Below are positions 9,980-19,005 of a DNA stretch of 64,000 nucleotides, in pieces. A model generated the notes under the pieces. It was given only the letters and a program-made list of their open reading frames with translations, made no database searches and was not told the DNA's origin. The stretch comes from Gordonia sp. KTR9 (GTDB taxonomy: Bacteria; Actinomycetota; Actinomycetes; Mycobacteriales; Mycobacteriaceae). Both the position numbers and the translations under genes were made by a program. Numbering within the stretch: the first letter of the stretch is position 1; each line of letters opens with the position of its first letter. Where the stretch lies: assembly GCF_000143885.2 (NCBI RefSeq), contig NC_018581.1:3472001-3536000 (forward strand), given 5' to 3'.

Positions 9980-11905
9980 CTACCGCGCGGTCAGGGTCAG
10001 TCGCGGTGTCGGCGCCGACAGCGGCACCTGGGCGCGCTGGAGCATCCACGAGGTGATGGTCGAGAACAGCGGAGCGGCCGACTGACCGCCCGACCCGTCG
10101 GAACTACGCCGGGGGTTGTCGAGCATGATCCCGACGACGTAGCGCGGGTTGTCGGCCGGGGCGATGCCCGCGAACGTGATGTTGTAGCGCGAGTTCGAGT
10201 AGCAGCCGCACGCCGGATCGACCTGCTGCGCGGTGCCGGTCTTGCCGCTCACCTGATAGCCGTCGACGGCCGCCTTGGTGCCGGTGCCCTGCTGTTCACC
10301 CGTCGGATCGTCCTGCACCACCGACCGGAACATGTCCCGCACGGTGCGCGCGGTGGACTCGCTCACGACCCGGACCGGCTGGGGCCGCGCCCGCTGGTCG
10401 GGTGTCGACCCGTCGCGCTGTTCGGAGGACAGAATCCGCGGCGGGATACGCAGCCCGTCGTTGGCGATCGCCTGGTACATGGCGGTCATCTGCAACAGCG
10501 ACATCGAAAGCCCTTGCCCGATGGGCAGGTTGGCGAACGAACCGCCCGACCACTGACTCAGGGCCGGGACCTCCCCCGCGCTCTCCGCCGGCAGTCCCAC
10601 CCCGGTCCGCTGTCCGAGACCGAACCTCTTGACCATGTCGGCGAAGCGCTCCTCACCGATCCGCTGCGCGAGCATCAGGGTGCCGACGTTCGACGACTTA
10701 CCGAAGATCCCCGTGGTGGTGTACGGCTCGACCCCGTGCGGCCACGCATCGCGCACGGTCACACCGGCCATCTGGATGCTCCCGGGTACCCGATGAACCG
10801 TCTCCGGCCGGGTGATCCCGTATTCGACGGCCGCCGCGGCAGCGATCAGCTTGTTGACCGAGCCCGGCTCGAAGGGGGACGTGACGGCGGGGTTGCCCAA
10901 GTCGGCATCGGGCTGCTCGGACAGCGGGATCGACGCGTTGAAGGTCCCGTCGTTCGCCATCGCCAGCACCTCGCCGGTCCTCGCGTCCAGTACGACCGCC
11001 GACGCACCCTGCGCACCAGATGCCTGCTTGGCCTTCATGATCTGACTCTGGACGAACCACTGGATGTCGGAGTCGAGGGTGAGCCGCACCGTCGCACCGT
11101 TGAGCGCCGGATGCACGTTGCGCATGCTGCCGGGGATGATCGCGCCGTCCGATCCGCGGTCGTAGGTCCGCGAACCGTCGGTTCCGGACAGGATCGAGTC
11201 CAGCGACGCCTCGAGCCCGATGAGGCCGTTGCCGTCGTAGTTCACGTCACCGACCACGTTCGCGGCCAGCGACCCCCCGGGGTAGAGACGGATGCTCTGC
11301 GGGTCCGCGCCGACCTCGGGGAACTCCTCAGTGATCCGTGACGCGACATCGGGGCTCACCGAGCGGGCCAGGTACACGAAAGTGTCCTCGCCGGTGACCT
11401 TCTCGAGCAGATCCGCTTCGCTGATCGACCCGCCCAGGGCCACCGACACCCCCTTCGCGATCTCCTTGAGCCTGGTCTCGACGTCCGGCAGAGCCGGATT
11501 CTTGCGATGCTCTTCGTCGATCGTCTTGCGAACGGCCTTGGGCAGGAACGTCAACGATCTGGCTTCGTCGGTGTAGGCGAGCGGCCGCCCGTTGCGGTCG
11601 AGGATCGCTCCGCGTTTGGCGGTGAGCACCTGGGTGTACTCGCGCTGCTGCGCGGCTTCGGCGGAGATCGCCCCGGCCTGCACGGTGTGCACGACGATCA
11701 TCTTGACCGCGACCGCGAGAACCACGAGCAGTACCAGTACTCCCGCCGCGCGCGCACGGAACACGAAGGTCTGCGGTCCCCGGCCGTTCCGTCCGCCGGT
11801 CCCCGGACGCTTCGGTCCCCCCGACCCCGCGGCGGGCCGCCGCCCGGGGCGGCGTCCCGGTCGTGCCGGCCCCGCGCCGAGCCGCTCGAAGGTCGCACGT
11901 GTCAT
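9980..11905 (-). CDS. pbpB: Class B penicillin-binding protein (FtsI/PbpB), septal transpeptidase
   Basis: DD-transpeptidase that crosslinks septal peptidoglycan with FtsW. A basic N-terminal tail of about 55 residues and one transmembrane helix (VLVLLVVLAVAVKMIVV) precede the PBP dimerisation domain. The transpeptidase domain has the catalytic SVNK (SxxK, after FEPG), SSN and KTG (VSGKTGTAQQV) motifs. The ATG at 11905 gives 641 residues; a TTG three codons upstream is also in frame. The next gene, murE, follows after 266 bp. Confidence 0.95.
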   Translation of the reverse strand: MTRATFERLGAGPARPGRRPGRRPAAGSGGPKRPGTGGRNGRGPQTFVFRARAAGVLVLLVVLAVAVKMIVVHTVQAGAISAEAAQQREYTQVLTAKRGAILDRNGRPLAYTDEARSLTFLPKAVRKTIDEEHRKNPALPDVETRLKEIAKGVSVALGGSISEADLLEKVTGEDTFVYLARSVSPDVASRITEEFPEVGADPQSIRLYPGGSLAANVVGDVNYDGNGLIGLEASLDSILSGTDGSRTYDRGSDGAIIPGSMRNVHPALNGATVRLTLDSDIQWFVQSQIMKAKQASGAQGASAVVLDARTGEVLAMANDGTFNASIPLSEQPDADLGNPAVTSPFEPGSVNKLIAAAAAVEYGITRPETVHRVPGSIQMAGVTVRDAWPHGVEPYTTTGIFGKSSNVGTLMLAQRIGEERFADMVKRFGLGQRTGVGLPAESAGEVPALSQWSGGSFANLPIGQGLSMSLLQMTAMYQAIANDGLRIPPRILSSEQRDGSTPDQRARPQPVRVVSESTARTVRDMFRSVVQDDPTGEQQGTGTKAAVDGYQVSGKTGTAQQVDPACGCYSNSRYNITFAGIAPADNPRYVVGIMLDNPRRSSDGSGGQSAAPLFSTITSWMLQRAQVPLSAPTPRLTLTAR

Positions 11906-12014
11906 GGTCGTCAATTGTTCACCGCTTCAACGTGGTTACACCGGATTTGACCCCGGCGGGTTGGAGATGACGCCGGAGACCCGGCGCACGTTGCGTGCCG
12001 GGCCGCCGATGAAC

Positions 12015-12863
12015 TCACGGGGCGGGCACCACATTCGGCGCGGGAGTCGGCGTCGACGACGCGGCCGGCGGAACCACGCTCGTTCCCTCCGGCACCGAAT
12101 CGGTCCCGGACGGCAGCGGATTCGCGCCGGGCGGGGCGGTTTGCGACGGTGCGGGTTGCGACGGCGCCGGTTGTCCGCCGGTCGGTTGCGATGGTGTGGG
12201 CTGCGGGGTGGTCGTCGGACCCGCGTCTGGCCCGTCCGAACCCGACCGTCCACCCAGACCGATCGAGTCATCGACCCGGCTCGGGTCGACCTGGTCCGCG
12301 GGATCCGGTGCGGTGTCGGGGTTCAGACTCCCCATCGGCCGGCCGGAGGCCGGTACCGGCTTGCCCACCACTCGCGGCCGCCGAGGGTCGTCGACGATCA
12401 TGCGGGCGGGGTTGTCGGCCGGGATCATGCCGAGACGCGCTGCCTTGTCGGACAATTCGGGCGCCGAATTGCCGGATTCATAGGTGCGCTTGAGGGCGTC
12501 GCGTTGATCGATGAGGGACTGATTCTGTGTGCGCTCGATTCCCAGCTTGTAGGAGTCCTGCGCCGCCTTGGTCGACAGCCACAGGCTGAGGCCGAGGCCG
12601 AGCACCAGCAGAGCGATGACCGGTACGACGAAGGGGGTGTGCTGCAATCGCTCTCGCAGGGACACCCCGGTCATCGACAGTCCACCGCCGGTACGACGCG
12701 ACGGTGCGGCACGACCTGCCGCGGTGCGGCGGTGGCGCCGGTCGAGTGCGCGTTGGGCGGCGCGCGACCGGGTCGCCCGCTCGGACTCGATGCGGGTCCG
12801 GCGTGACCGTCGGGAGTCGCGGTCGTCGTCGGCACGCGACGGGGCCTCGTGCAGGATGGTCAT
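12015..12863 (-). CDS. ftsL: FtsL-like cell division membrane protein
   Basis: Small bitopic division protein in the canonical ftsL slot between rsmH and pbpB. A very basic cytoplasmic segment of about 80 residues is followed by one transmembrane helix (VVPVIALLVLGLGLSLWLS) and a short coiled-coil-like stretch with KAAQ and LIDQRDAL. The LGMIPADNPA element typical of actinobacterial FtsL proteins comes next. A Pro/Thr/Gln-rich extracytoplasmic tail of about 110 residues ends the protein and has no recognisable domain. The ATG at 12863 starts two bases after the rsmH stop. The assignment rests on position and topology, since FtsL is poorly conserved. Confidence 0.85.
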   Translation of the reverse strand: MTILHEAPSRADDDRDSRRSRRTRIESERATRSRAAQRALDRRHRRTAAGRAAPSRRTGGGLSMTGVSLRERLQHTPFVVPVIALLVLGLGLSLWLSTKAAQDSYKLGIERTQNQSLIDQRDALKRTYESGNSAPELSDKAARLGMIPADNPARMIVDDPRRPRVVGKPVPASGRPMGSLNPDTAPDPADQVDPSRVDDSIGLGGRSGSDGPDAGPTTTPQPTPSQPTGGQPAPSQPAPSQTAPPGANPLPSGTDSVPEGTSVVPPAASSTPTPAPNVVPAP

Positions 12864-12865
12864 GC

Positions 12866-13852
12866 TCAGCCCTTCTTCTCGACTCGTTCGATCGCGCGGA
12901 CACGAACCGGCGCCGAGCGCGGGTTGGTGGCCAGTTCGTTCTCGTCCGGCCGTTCGGCGCCGCGGGTGACGAGACGGAATTCTGGTGCGGTACCGGGCAA
13001 TTCGACCGGCAGCCCGGGAGGCGACGTCGATGACGTGCGCGTGGCGAACTCGCGCTTGACGATCCGGTCCTCCAGCGACTGATAACTCATCACGGTGACC
13101 CGACCGCCGACCACGAGCGAGTCCAGCGCCGCGGGCAATGCCTCACGCAGGACGTCCAATTCGTGGTTGACCTCGATGCGCAACGCCTGGAAGGTCCGCT
13201 TCGCCGGATGTCCGCCGGTCCGCCTGGTGGCGGCGGGGATCGCGTCGTAGAGCAATTCGACGAGACGCGCACTGGTCGTGAACGGCTCCTTGTCACGCTC
13301 CCGCAGCACCGCCGATGCGATCCGCCCGGCGAAGCGCTCCTCCCCGTAATCGGAGAGGACACGGGCCAATTCGCCGTGCGAGTACGTGTTGAGCACGTCG
13401 GCGGCGGTGAGCGGATCGTCGGCGTTCATCCGCATGTCCAGCGGCGCGTCCACCGCATAGGCGAATCCGCGTCCGGCCTGGTCCAGCTGCATCGAGGACA
13501 CGCCGAGATCGAACAGCGCGGCGTCGAGAGCCGATTCTCCCGCCGCGTCCATCACTTCGCGGATCTCGTGAAACGTCGCCTGGTGCAGCGAGATCCGGTC
13601 GGCGTAGGGGCTCAGTCGCTCACGAGCGATCTCGAGCGCCGAGGCGTCCCGGTCGATGCCGACCACCCGGACGTTCGGAAACGACTCGAGAACGAGCTGA
13701 CTGTGTCCGCCGGCGCCGAGGGTGGCGTCGAGGAAGATCCGCGGATCGTCGGAATCCAGGGCCGGGGAAAGCAGTTCGACGATGCGAGCGCCCATCACCG
13801 GTACGTGCCCGAACTCGCCGGACCGGCGCGGTTCGTCACCTGCATCGACCAT
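12866..13852 (-). CDS. rsmH: 16S rRNA (cytosine(1402)-N(4))-methyltransferase RsmH
   Basis: SAM-dependent methyltransferase acting on C1402 of 16S rRNA, encoded in the dcw cluster of most bacteria. Diagnostic stretches are [27 protein letters not shown] (SAM-binding), [17 protein letters not shown] and [14 protein letters not shown]. The 328-residue length is normal. The ATG at 13852 is the only start that keeps the N-terminal HVPV block. It is followed after two bases by the ftsL-like gene. Confidence 0.96.
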   Translation of the reverse strand: MVDAGDEPRRSGEFGHVPVMGARIVELLSPALDSDDPRIFLDATLGAGGHSQLVLESFPNVRVVGIDRDASALEIARERLSPYADRISLHQATFHEIREVMDAAGESALDAALFDLGVSSMQLDQAGRGFAYAVDAPLDMRMNADDPLTAADVLNTYSHGELARVLSDYGEERFAGRIASAVLRERDKEPFTTSARLVELLYDAIPAATRRTGGHPAKRTFQALRIEVNHELDVLREALPAALDSLVVGGRVTVMSYQSLEDRIVKREFATRTSSTSPPGLPVELPGTAPEFRLVTRGAERPDENELATNPRSAPVRVRAIERVEKKG

Positions 13853-14110
13853 GATGAAGACCCCCCATCGGCATGTGTGCGGTATCGGCGGTGGGCGGTT
13901 GCTTCGGGTCGGCGAGAGCAGGCGGTCGGATGGAGCGGGGTCCCGACCCGATCACGCACCTGGCGTTGGGGAAGTACGCCAGGGTCGCCACCGGGCCGGG
14001 GCCTCGTGCCACCCGAAGCCTCTGGGCACCGAACTCGCCCATCGGTTGCTGTCTCTTCGGTCTGTGTCTCTTCGGTCTGTCTCTTGTCGGCAACCGGCGC
14101 AGGTGTCCGG
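13853..14110. other. Intergenic stretch between mraZ and rsmH with a 15-bp tandem duplication
   Basis: These 258 bp have no convincing gene. A perfect 15-bp duplication (GTCTCTTCGGTCTGT) sits at 14051-14065 and 14066-14080, followed by a partial third copy. No clear terminator was seen, so mraZ and rsmH are probably cotranscribed. Confidence 0.7.
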
Positions 14111-14551
14111 CTACAGGACCGCGTTCAGTGCCGCGGAGTTTGCGGCCGAGAAGTTCTCCTCGTGCCGGGTCTGGTATTCGTTCCACGCGGCCGAATCCCA
14201 GATCTCGAGGTGATCGAAGCTGCCGAACACCACGCACTCCTTCGACAGTCCCGCGTATACGCGATGGTCGGCGGACAGGCTGATCCTGCCCTGACCGTCC
14301 GGTCGCTGCTCTTCCGAACCGGCGAAGAACGTTCGCTGAAACGCACGCAGATCGGGGTCGTTTCGGGACGCCTCGACGATCCGTGCCGCTATCGCATCGA
14401 ACTCCTCGGTCCGGTACACCGACAAGCTGTGATCTTGGCCTTTGGTGACCACTACCCCTCCTGCCAGTGCATCGCGGAACTTGGCGGGCAACGTGAGCCG
14501 CCCTTTGTCATCCAATTTGGGCGTGTAGGTACCGACGAATCGCACGGACAC
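14111..14551 (-). CDS. mraZ: Transcriptional regulator MraZ
   Basis: AbrB/SpoVT-like DNA-binding protein and first gene of the dcw cluster. In other bacteria it binds short repeats in its own promoter and controls the cluster. The N-terminal half shows [20 protein letters not shown] and the second half [11 protein letters not shown], the two swapped-hairpin units. The GTG at 14551 has AGGAGG seven bases upstream and gives the usual length of 146 residues. MraZ-box-like repeats and a -10 element lie 70-100 bp upstream, consistent with autoregulation. Confidence 0.95.
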   Translation of the reverse strand: MSVRFVGTYTPKLDDKGRLTLPAKFRDALAGGVVVTKGQDHSLSVYRTEEFDAIAARIVEASRNDPDLRAFQRTFFAGSEEQRPDGQGRISLSADHRVYAGLSKECVVFGSFDHLEIWDSAAWNEYQTRHEENFSAANSAALNAVL

Positions 14552-14620
14552 GTCGACACCTCCTGCCCACCGGGATCTGCGCTTCCTGCGCTGTGGTGGA
14601 CCGCTTCACCCAGTGATGCC

Positions 14621-14653
14621 ACAGTACCCCACTTTCCACCACTTTCCACCCCC
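14621..14653 (-). promoter_or_regulatory. mraZ promoter -10 with adjacent MraZ-box-like repeats
   Basis: On the minus strand, 10-bp-spaced repeats TGGAAAGTGG, TGGAAAGTGG lead into GGGTACTGT. TACTGT (14626-14621) fits the actinobacterial -10 pattern TANNNT. MraZ proteins elsewhere recognise TGGGN or AAAGTG-type direct repeats with a 10-bp period, and these repeats have that geometry. Binding is inferred. Confidence 0.65.
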
Positions 14654-14823
14654 AGCACCCCCCGATTCCCCCACGCTCAACAAATTCGCAGTTCAGAGCA
14701 GTGAAACGCGGCAAGTGAAGCACGTGTCGCGGCGCGTCGCCGGCGGAATTCTGCGCTCGTACCCGTGACAAGGGGCGTCTGGCGTTACCAGAGGGGCTGG
14801 AATGACCGGGACAAATGCGAAGG

Positions 14824-14892
14824 TGGGGCATAGTGGGGCGCGCGTGTGGGGAGAAGTGGGGAACGCCGGTGGGGCGTCGTGGGGACCGTCGA
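14824..14892 (+). repeat. Three-unit 23-bp array of paired TGGGG motifs
   Basis: TGGGG begins at 14824, 14834, 14847, 14857, 14870 and 14880, so spacing alternates 10, 13, 10, 13, 10 bp. The array can be read as three 23-bp units, each holding two TGGGG motifs 10 bp apart. The sequence between the motifs is not conserved, which suggests that the motif spacing is what is maintained. Confidence 0.8.
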
Positions 14893-14951
14893 CCGTGCGC
14901 CCGAATCCGTCGACTGGGCGTCCGGATCCGTCGACTGTGCGCCGCGTGATC
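14887..14951 (+). repeat. Three degenerate 21-23-bp tandem repeats
   Basis: Units begin at 14887, 14908 and 14929 and share CGTCGACYG-GCG and a closing ATC. The first two are 21 bp and the third is 23 bp. Function unknown. Confidence 0.7.
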
Positions 14952-14989
14952 CGTCCGGTGCCCAGGCGGTGAACGGAAGCATGAAAGAG

Positions 14990-15012
14990 CCGCGTACCCG
15001 TGGGGTACGCGG
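14990..15012 (-). terminator. Intrinsic terminator hairpin downstream of the DUF3040 gene
   Basis: A perfect 10-bp stem, CCGCGTACCC / GGGTACGCGG, has a 3-base loop. Read on the minus strand it is followed by CTCTTTC. It separates the DUF3040 gene from the dcw transcript. Confidence 0.75.
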
Positions 15013-15101
15013 CCCTTGTCGTATGCGGTTGGCGCGGTGGCGACGCGGTTGTAACCGGGGTCGGTCAGCCGATCGACGAACGCGGAGTCGAGATCAGCGG
15101 A

Positions 15102-15506
15102 TCACTCCTGCTCGAACCTGCGATTGAATCGCTCTTCCATGCGTTCCGACAGCTTCCGCTTGCCGCCGCCCGACGGCCCGGATTGCTTCTTCCCGGCCCT
15201 GGGCGCCGACGAACCGGAGTCTGCGGTGCCGCTGTCCCCCCAGAGAGCGAAGAGGCCGGCCCCGAACATCACCAGGAAGCCCAGCAGGCTCACTATCGGA
15301 AACCCGCCGATGGTGATGTCGACGATGAGTCCGCCGACCAGCATCACCAGGCCGACGACGAAGACCGCTGCCGCCTGCAGGCGACGACGACCGCTCGACC
15401 TCCCAAGACGTCGACGCTTGACACTGGACGCAAACTTGGGGTCTTCCGCGTACAGCGCGCTCTCGATTTGTTCGAGCATGCGTTGCTCGTGCTCCGAAAG
15501 TGGCAC
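15102..15506 (-). CDS. DUF3040 domain membrane protein
   Basis: Small conserved actinobacterial membrane protein, equivalent by position and pattern to Rv2169c. It begins VPLSEHEQRMLEQIESAL, the DUF3040 signature, then has a basic stretch, two transmembrane helices (about residues 48-65 and 70-88) and a hydrophilic basic tail. The GTG at 15506 is supported by AGAAGGAGG just upstream; the longer open frame to 15659 has no such support. Function is unknown. A hairpin terminator follows the gene. Confidence 0.88.
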   Translation of the reverse strand: MPLSEHEQRMLEQIESALYAEDPKFASSVKRRRLGRSSGRRRLQAAAVFVVGLVMLVGGLIVDITIGGFPIVSLLGFLVMFGAGLFALWGDSGTADSGSSAPRAGKKQSGPSGGGKRKLSERMEERFNRRFEQE

Positions 15507-15671
15507 CGACCCTCCTTCTACTGATCCGTGACGCCGACGAAGGTCACCCGCGACCGGAAAGGCGTCTGCGCCTATATCGTCCCATGATACGAGGTGAAAT
15601 CGACCGCGACCACCATTACTCGCCGTTGCGGATGACCGGCCGGTGCGATAGACGACCAAGTGTGGCCGGAT

Positions 15672-16145
15672 TCACGCCGTCGCCCCGATCTGAAGGGCCT
15701 CGGAACCGAGTTTTCCTTGCTCGTAGGCGATGACCATCGTCTCGACCTGTCGGAGGAAATCGAGTACGAGCAGTCGCATCCCCGCCACACTGTCGGGATC
15801 GACCGTGCGGATGATCCCGGACTCGATCTTCATCCGAACCGGGGAGAGCGAGGCGAACCGGGCGGCGATCGGCGCCAGCTCTGGTGCGACCACGCCGATG
15901 CGGGTCCAGGCGTTCGACGTCTTGCGCCGGATGGTCCCCACCGGCTCATGGACGGCGAGGGCCGCACCCGATGCGCGGAGGGCCACCAGATAGAGCTGAC
16001 GGAAACGTTCGGCGCCGTCTTCGACGCCGTCAGCGTTGTCGAGGAGCAGGTGCGCACGCTCGAGGAGGTCGCGGGCGCGGCCGACCATCACCGGATCGAC
16101 GGGTACCGCGTGGGTGAGAGCTGTGGCGCTGCGATGCCTGGCCAT
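15672..16145 (-). CDS. SAV_6107-family HEPN domain protein
   Basis: A 157-residue, mostly helical protein that matches the SAV_6107 HEPN family of actinobacteria: ARDLLERAHLLLDNADG near the start, FRQLYLVALRASGAALAV in the middle, and a long C-terminal helix. HEPN domains are often nucleic-acid or nucleotide binding, but this family has no assigned role and I do not see the RxxxxH ribonuclease motif. The ATG at 16145 has GAGGAGGAG upstream. It is divergent from the acetyltransferase gene. Confidence 0.8.
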   Translation of the reverse strand: MARHRSATALTHAVPVDPVMVGRARDLLERAHLLLDNADGVEDGAERFRQLYLVALRASGAALAVHEPVGTIRRKTSNAWTRIGVVAPELAPIAARFASLSPVRMKIESGIIRTVDPDSVAGMRLLVLDFLRQVETMVIAYEQGKLGSEALQIGATA

Positions 16146-16518
16146 GGCGTTCTCCTCCTCGTGCGTGATGTTTGTGTCCGGCGGCAGACGCTTCCCTCGT
16201 CCACCGCCGGACCGTGTCGTGGATGTGCGCGAACAGCTTGCGGAGGCACATTCATCGAACATCCGTTCGACAAGTTCAATATAGCTAGCCCGGCGTCGGT
16301 GTTCAAGACATCTGTGACCCGAAACCGCCGCCGCGAAGTACAACGCCACCACCTGCGACCCGATTCCTGCCGAGTGTGCATCATCGATAGGACAATTCCC
16401 GGAAGTGGCCCGCCATGCGATGCCCGGGAGAGGACGGCGCCGCCGCCCCCGCGCCGGCGACCGGCGTACGCGGGTCGACGACGCCCCACAGGATGACGAC
16501 GCAGAGAACGGGAGTCCG
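16146..16518. other. Divergent intergenic region, HEPN gene / acetyltransferase gene
   Basis: This 373-bp region holds the minus-strand promoter at 16278-16306 and is locally AT-richer than its surroundings near 16265-16290. In-frame ATG and other codons from 16405 precede the acetyltransferase and could extend it, but they encode arginine-rich sequence with no domain. Confidence 0.6.
16278..16306 (-). promoter_or_regulatory. Consensus-like sigma-70 promoter upstream of the HEPN gene
   Basis: On the minus strand TTGAAC (16306-16301), a 17-base spacer and TATATT (16283-16278) form a near-consensus promoter. It points toward the HEPN gene, whose start is about 130 bp downstream. Confidence 0.6.
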
Positions 16519-17193
16519 TTGACGATCCGTCTGGTGAGCCTGACCGGCCAGGACGCCCGGGCCTGGCTCGAGCCCGCACTGGAGATCTACGTGACCGCGA
16601 TGAACTATCCGCGCGGCACCGAGATCCACCGCGCCGGGCTGTGGCGCGAGCACATGGCCCGGCCCGGATGGCGTGCGGTGGGCGCGGTCGAGACCGTGAG
16701 CCCGTACGAGGCGCGGACCATGCCGGCCGCGCGACGTCGGGTCGGTCCGCCGGTCGGCTTCGGACCCGACGACCTGCTCGTCGGGATCGCCTACGGCTAC
16801 ACCGGCGCGACGGGCCAGTGGTGGAATCAGCAGCTGCGGCTCGGCCTCCGCCAGACGGGCCGGCCGCCCGAGACGATCGAAGTGATCGCCCGCGACTACT
16901 TCGAACTCACCGAGCTACACGTGCATCCGACCGCCCAGGGACGAGGGATCGGACAATGGCTGCTCGCCCGGCTCCTCGCCGACCGCCCCGAGCGCCACGT
17001 CCTGCTCTCGACACCGGAGATCCCCGCCGAGGACAACCGCGCATGGTCGCTGTACCGGCGGATGGGATTCACCGACGTCCTGCGTCACTTCACCTTCACC
17101 GGTGACCCACGTCCGTTCGCTTTCCTCGGACGCCCGCTCCCGCTGGAGCTGCAGCCACCGGCCACGGCCCGACGCACCGGAACCGGGAGCTAG
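16519..17193 (+). CDS. GNAT-family N-acetyltransferase (Rv2170-like)
   Basis: Acetyl-CoA-dependent acetyltransferase with the GNAT acetyl-CoA loop TAQGRGIGQWLLARLLA after a TELHVHP strand. The C-terminus has the typical AWSLYRRMGFTDVLRHFTF. It occupies the position of M. tuberculosis Rv2170. I chose the TTG at 16519 because GGGAG lies just upstream and the family sequence begins there, giving 224 residues. The frame is open back to an ATG at 16405, which would add a 38-residue basic leader. The substrate cannot be read from the sequence. The flavoprotein gene follows after 2 bp. Confidence 0.82.
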   Translation: MTIRLVSLTGQDARAWLEPALEIYVTAMNYPRGTEIHRAGLWREHMARPGWRAVGAVETVSPYEARTMPAARRRVGPPVGFGPDDLLVGIAYGYTGATGQWWNQQLRLGLRQTGRPPETIEVIARDYFELTELHVHPTAQGRGIGQWLLARLLADRPERHVLLSTPEIPAEDNRAWSLYRRMGFTDVLRHFTFTGDPRPFAFLGRPLPLELQPPATARRTGTGS

Positions 17194-17195
17194 CG

Positions 17196-18815
17196 ATGCA
17201 CGGCATGCGGCGCGACGCCGTCGTCATCGGCGGGGGCCACAACGGTCTGATCGCCGCGGCCTATCTGGCGCAGGCCGGGCGGGAAGTGGAGGTCCTCGAG
17301 CGGGACGAGATCCCCGGCGGCGCCGTCTCGACCGTCGAACGGTTCCCCGGGCACCGGGTCGACCGCGGGTCGTCGTCGCACCTGATGATCCGGCACTCCC
17401 CCGTCCTCGACGATCTCGACCTGGCCGCGCACGGCCTGCGATACGTCGACTGCGATCCGTGGGCATTCGTCCCGGCGACCGAGACGGCCCCGCCGATCAT
17501 CTTCCGGAGTGACCTCGACGCAACCTGCGCGTCGATCGAGAATGCCTGTGGCGCAGCCGATGCCGCAGCCTACCGGCGGTTCGTCGCGACGTGGACGCCG
17601 CGTGCGCGGGCGGTCATGGACGCGTTCTACCAACCCGCGACGCTGGGCAGATTCGGCCGTGCCTTCGGCGGCCTCGGCGGCACCGCCACCACGGCGCGCA
17701 CCGGGATCTTCGGCCGGCGGGGCGGCCGGGTGCTCAACCTCACCGCCGAACTGATGGCCTCGGGCGATTCCCTGCTCGACGAGTACTTCGACTCCGAGCA
17801 GCTCAAGGCCGGACTCGCGTGGTTCGGCGCCCAGTCGGGTCCGCCCATGAGCGCGCCGGGCACCGCACCGATGATCGGCTTCGCCGCACTCATGCACCGG
17901 ATTCCGCCCGGTCGCGCGATCGGGGGCAGCGGCGCCCTCACCGATGCGCTCGTCCATCGGATCGGCGCGGACGGCGGCGTCGTCTCGTGCGGCGACCCCG
18001 CGGTCTCCGTCGCCCGTTGCGGTGACCACTGGCGAGTGGTCACCCGCAGCGGCGAATCCCGCTGCACCGGGACCGTCATCAGCGCCTGCCACGTGCTGAC
18101 CACTCTGGATCTGCTCGCCGCCGGCGGTTACGACGCCGGCATCATCGACCGGTGGCGACGCTCCATCGTCGTGGGCAGCGGAATCGGGATGGCCGTGCGG
18201 CTCGGGACGACGAGCCTGCCCGACTACCGGGATCTGCCCGGCGACCTGCCCGAGCACGGTGTCCATTCTGCTCTCGGACTGCTGGTCACCGACCGCGCCC
18301 ACCTCACCAGGGCCCACGCTGCGGCGTCGGTGGGCGAGCTCCCGCCGCGTCCGGCCGTGGTCGCGATGAGCTATTCGGCGATCGACCCGACGCTCGCACC
18401 GCCGGGCCGCTCCGTCATCAATCTCTGGGCACAGTGGCATCCGTACCGGCTGGCCGAGGGCGACTGGCCCGCCGCGGCCGACCGCGCCGCGAAGGCGGTC
18501 TGCGACGAGGTCGACCGCCACGCACCCGGTTTCGCCGAGTCGATCGCGCACCGGTACATCCAGACGCCGAGAGACCTCGCCGACGAACTGGGTCTGATCG
18601 GCGGCAACATCATGCACGTCGAGATGTCCATCGACCAGATGTTCATGTGGCGCCCGACCCCCGACCTCTCGGGCCACCGCGTCCCCGGTGCCGACGGCCT
18701 GTTCCTCGCCGGCGCGTCGACACACCCCGGTGGAGGTGTCACCGGCGCCAGCGGGTACATCGCCGCCCACGCGGTCCTGCGACGCGGGCGACGGGGGTTC
18801 GGCCGTCGGTCCTAA
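17196..18815 (+). CDS. Phytoene-dehydrogenase-like FAD-dependent oxidoreductase
   Basis: A 539-residue flavoprotein of the phytoene desaturase/PYROXD2 group. The N-terminal dinucleotide-binding motif is VVIGGGHNGLIAAAYLAQAGREVEVLERDEIPGG, in pieces GGGHNGL and VLERD. The C-terminal FAD closure reads GADGLFLAGASTHPGGGVTGASG. No carotenoid synthase or other crt gene is nearby, so a carotenoid role is not supported here. The substrate is unknown. It is probably cotranscribed with the upstream acetyltransferase (2-bp gap). Confidence 0.85.
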   Translation: MHGMRRDAVVIGGGHNGLIAAAYLAQAGREVEVLERDEIPGGAVSTVERFPGHRVDRGSSSHLMIRHSPVLDDLDLAAHGLRYVDCDPWAFVPATETAPPIIFRSDLDATCASIENACGAADAAAYRRFVATWTPRARAVMDAFYQPATLGRFGRAFGGLGGTATTARTGIFGRRGGRVLNLTAELMASGDSLLDEYFDSEQLKAGLAWFGAQSGPPMSAPGTAPMIGFAALMHRIPPGRAIGGSGALTDALVHRIGADGGVVSCGDPAVSVARCGDHWRVVTRSGESRCTGTVISACHVLTTLDLLAAGGYDAGIIDRWRRSIVVGSGIGMAVRLGTTSLPDYRDLPGDLPEHGVHSALGLLVTDRAHLTRAHAAASVGELPPRPAVVAMSYSAIDPTLAPPGRSVINLWAQWHPYRLAEGDWPAAADRAAKAVCDEVDRHAPGFAESIAHRYIQTPRDLADELGLIGGNIMHVEMSIDQMFMWRPTPDLSGHRVPGADGLFLAGASTHPGGGVTGASGYIAAHAVLRRGRRGFGRRS

Positions 18816-19005
18816 AGTCTCCGACCATCCGATCCGAAAAGCGCCCCGGACAAGCGCCCCGGGTAAGTGCCCTACGCGAGACCGCCGACAACGATATGAC
18901 ACCGCTGCGCTCGTGCGGGGCGTATCGCCGGGGTGGTTTCCGGGCCGGAGGCCCGACGCGGCGCGGCGCGATCGGTGACCCGCGCTCCGGGCGGGGTCTG
19001 GCACG

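Larger units (their letters stand above)
14552..15101. other. 550-bp non-coding stretch upstream of mraZ
   Basis: No credible gene is present. From the mraZ side it contains the mraZ promoter and MraZ-like boxes (14621-14653), a plain stretch (14700-14820), the TGGGG array (14824-14884), three degenerate 21-23-bp tandem repeats (14887-14951) and the terminator hairpin of the DUF3040 gene (14990-15012). Confidence 0.8.

Noticed and set aside
9714-10049. N-terminal extension of MurE by about 110 residues
   Set aside because: Sequence is low-complexity and arginine-rich, and the ATG at 9713 has a proper Shine-Dalgarno.
14785-14982. Small minus-strand protein with STD repeats upstream of mraZ
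   Set aside because: Its repetition simply reflects the 21-bp DNA repeats; no start signal or homology-like features.
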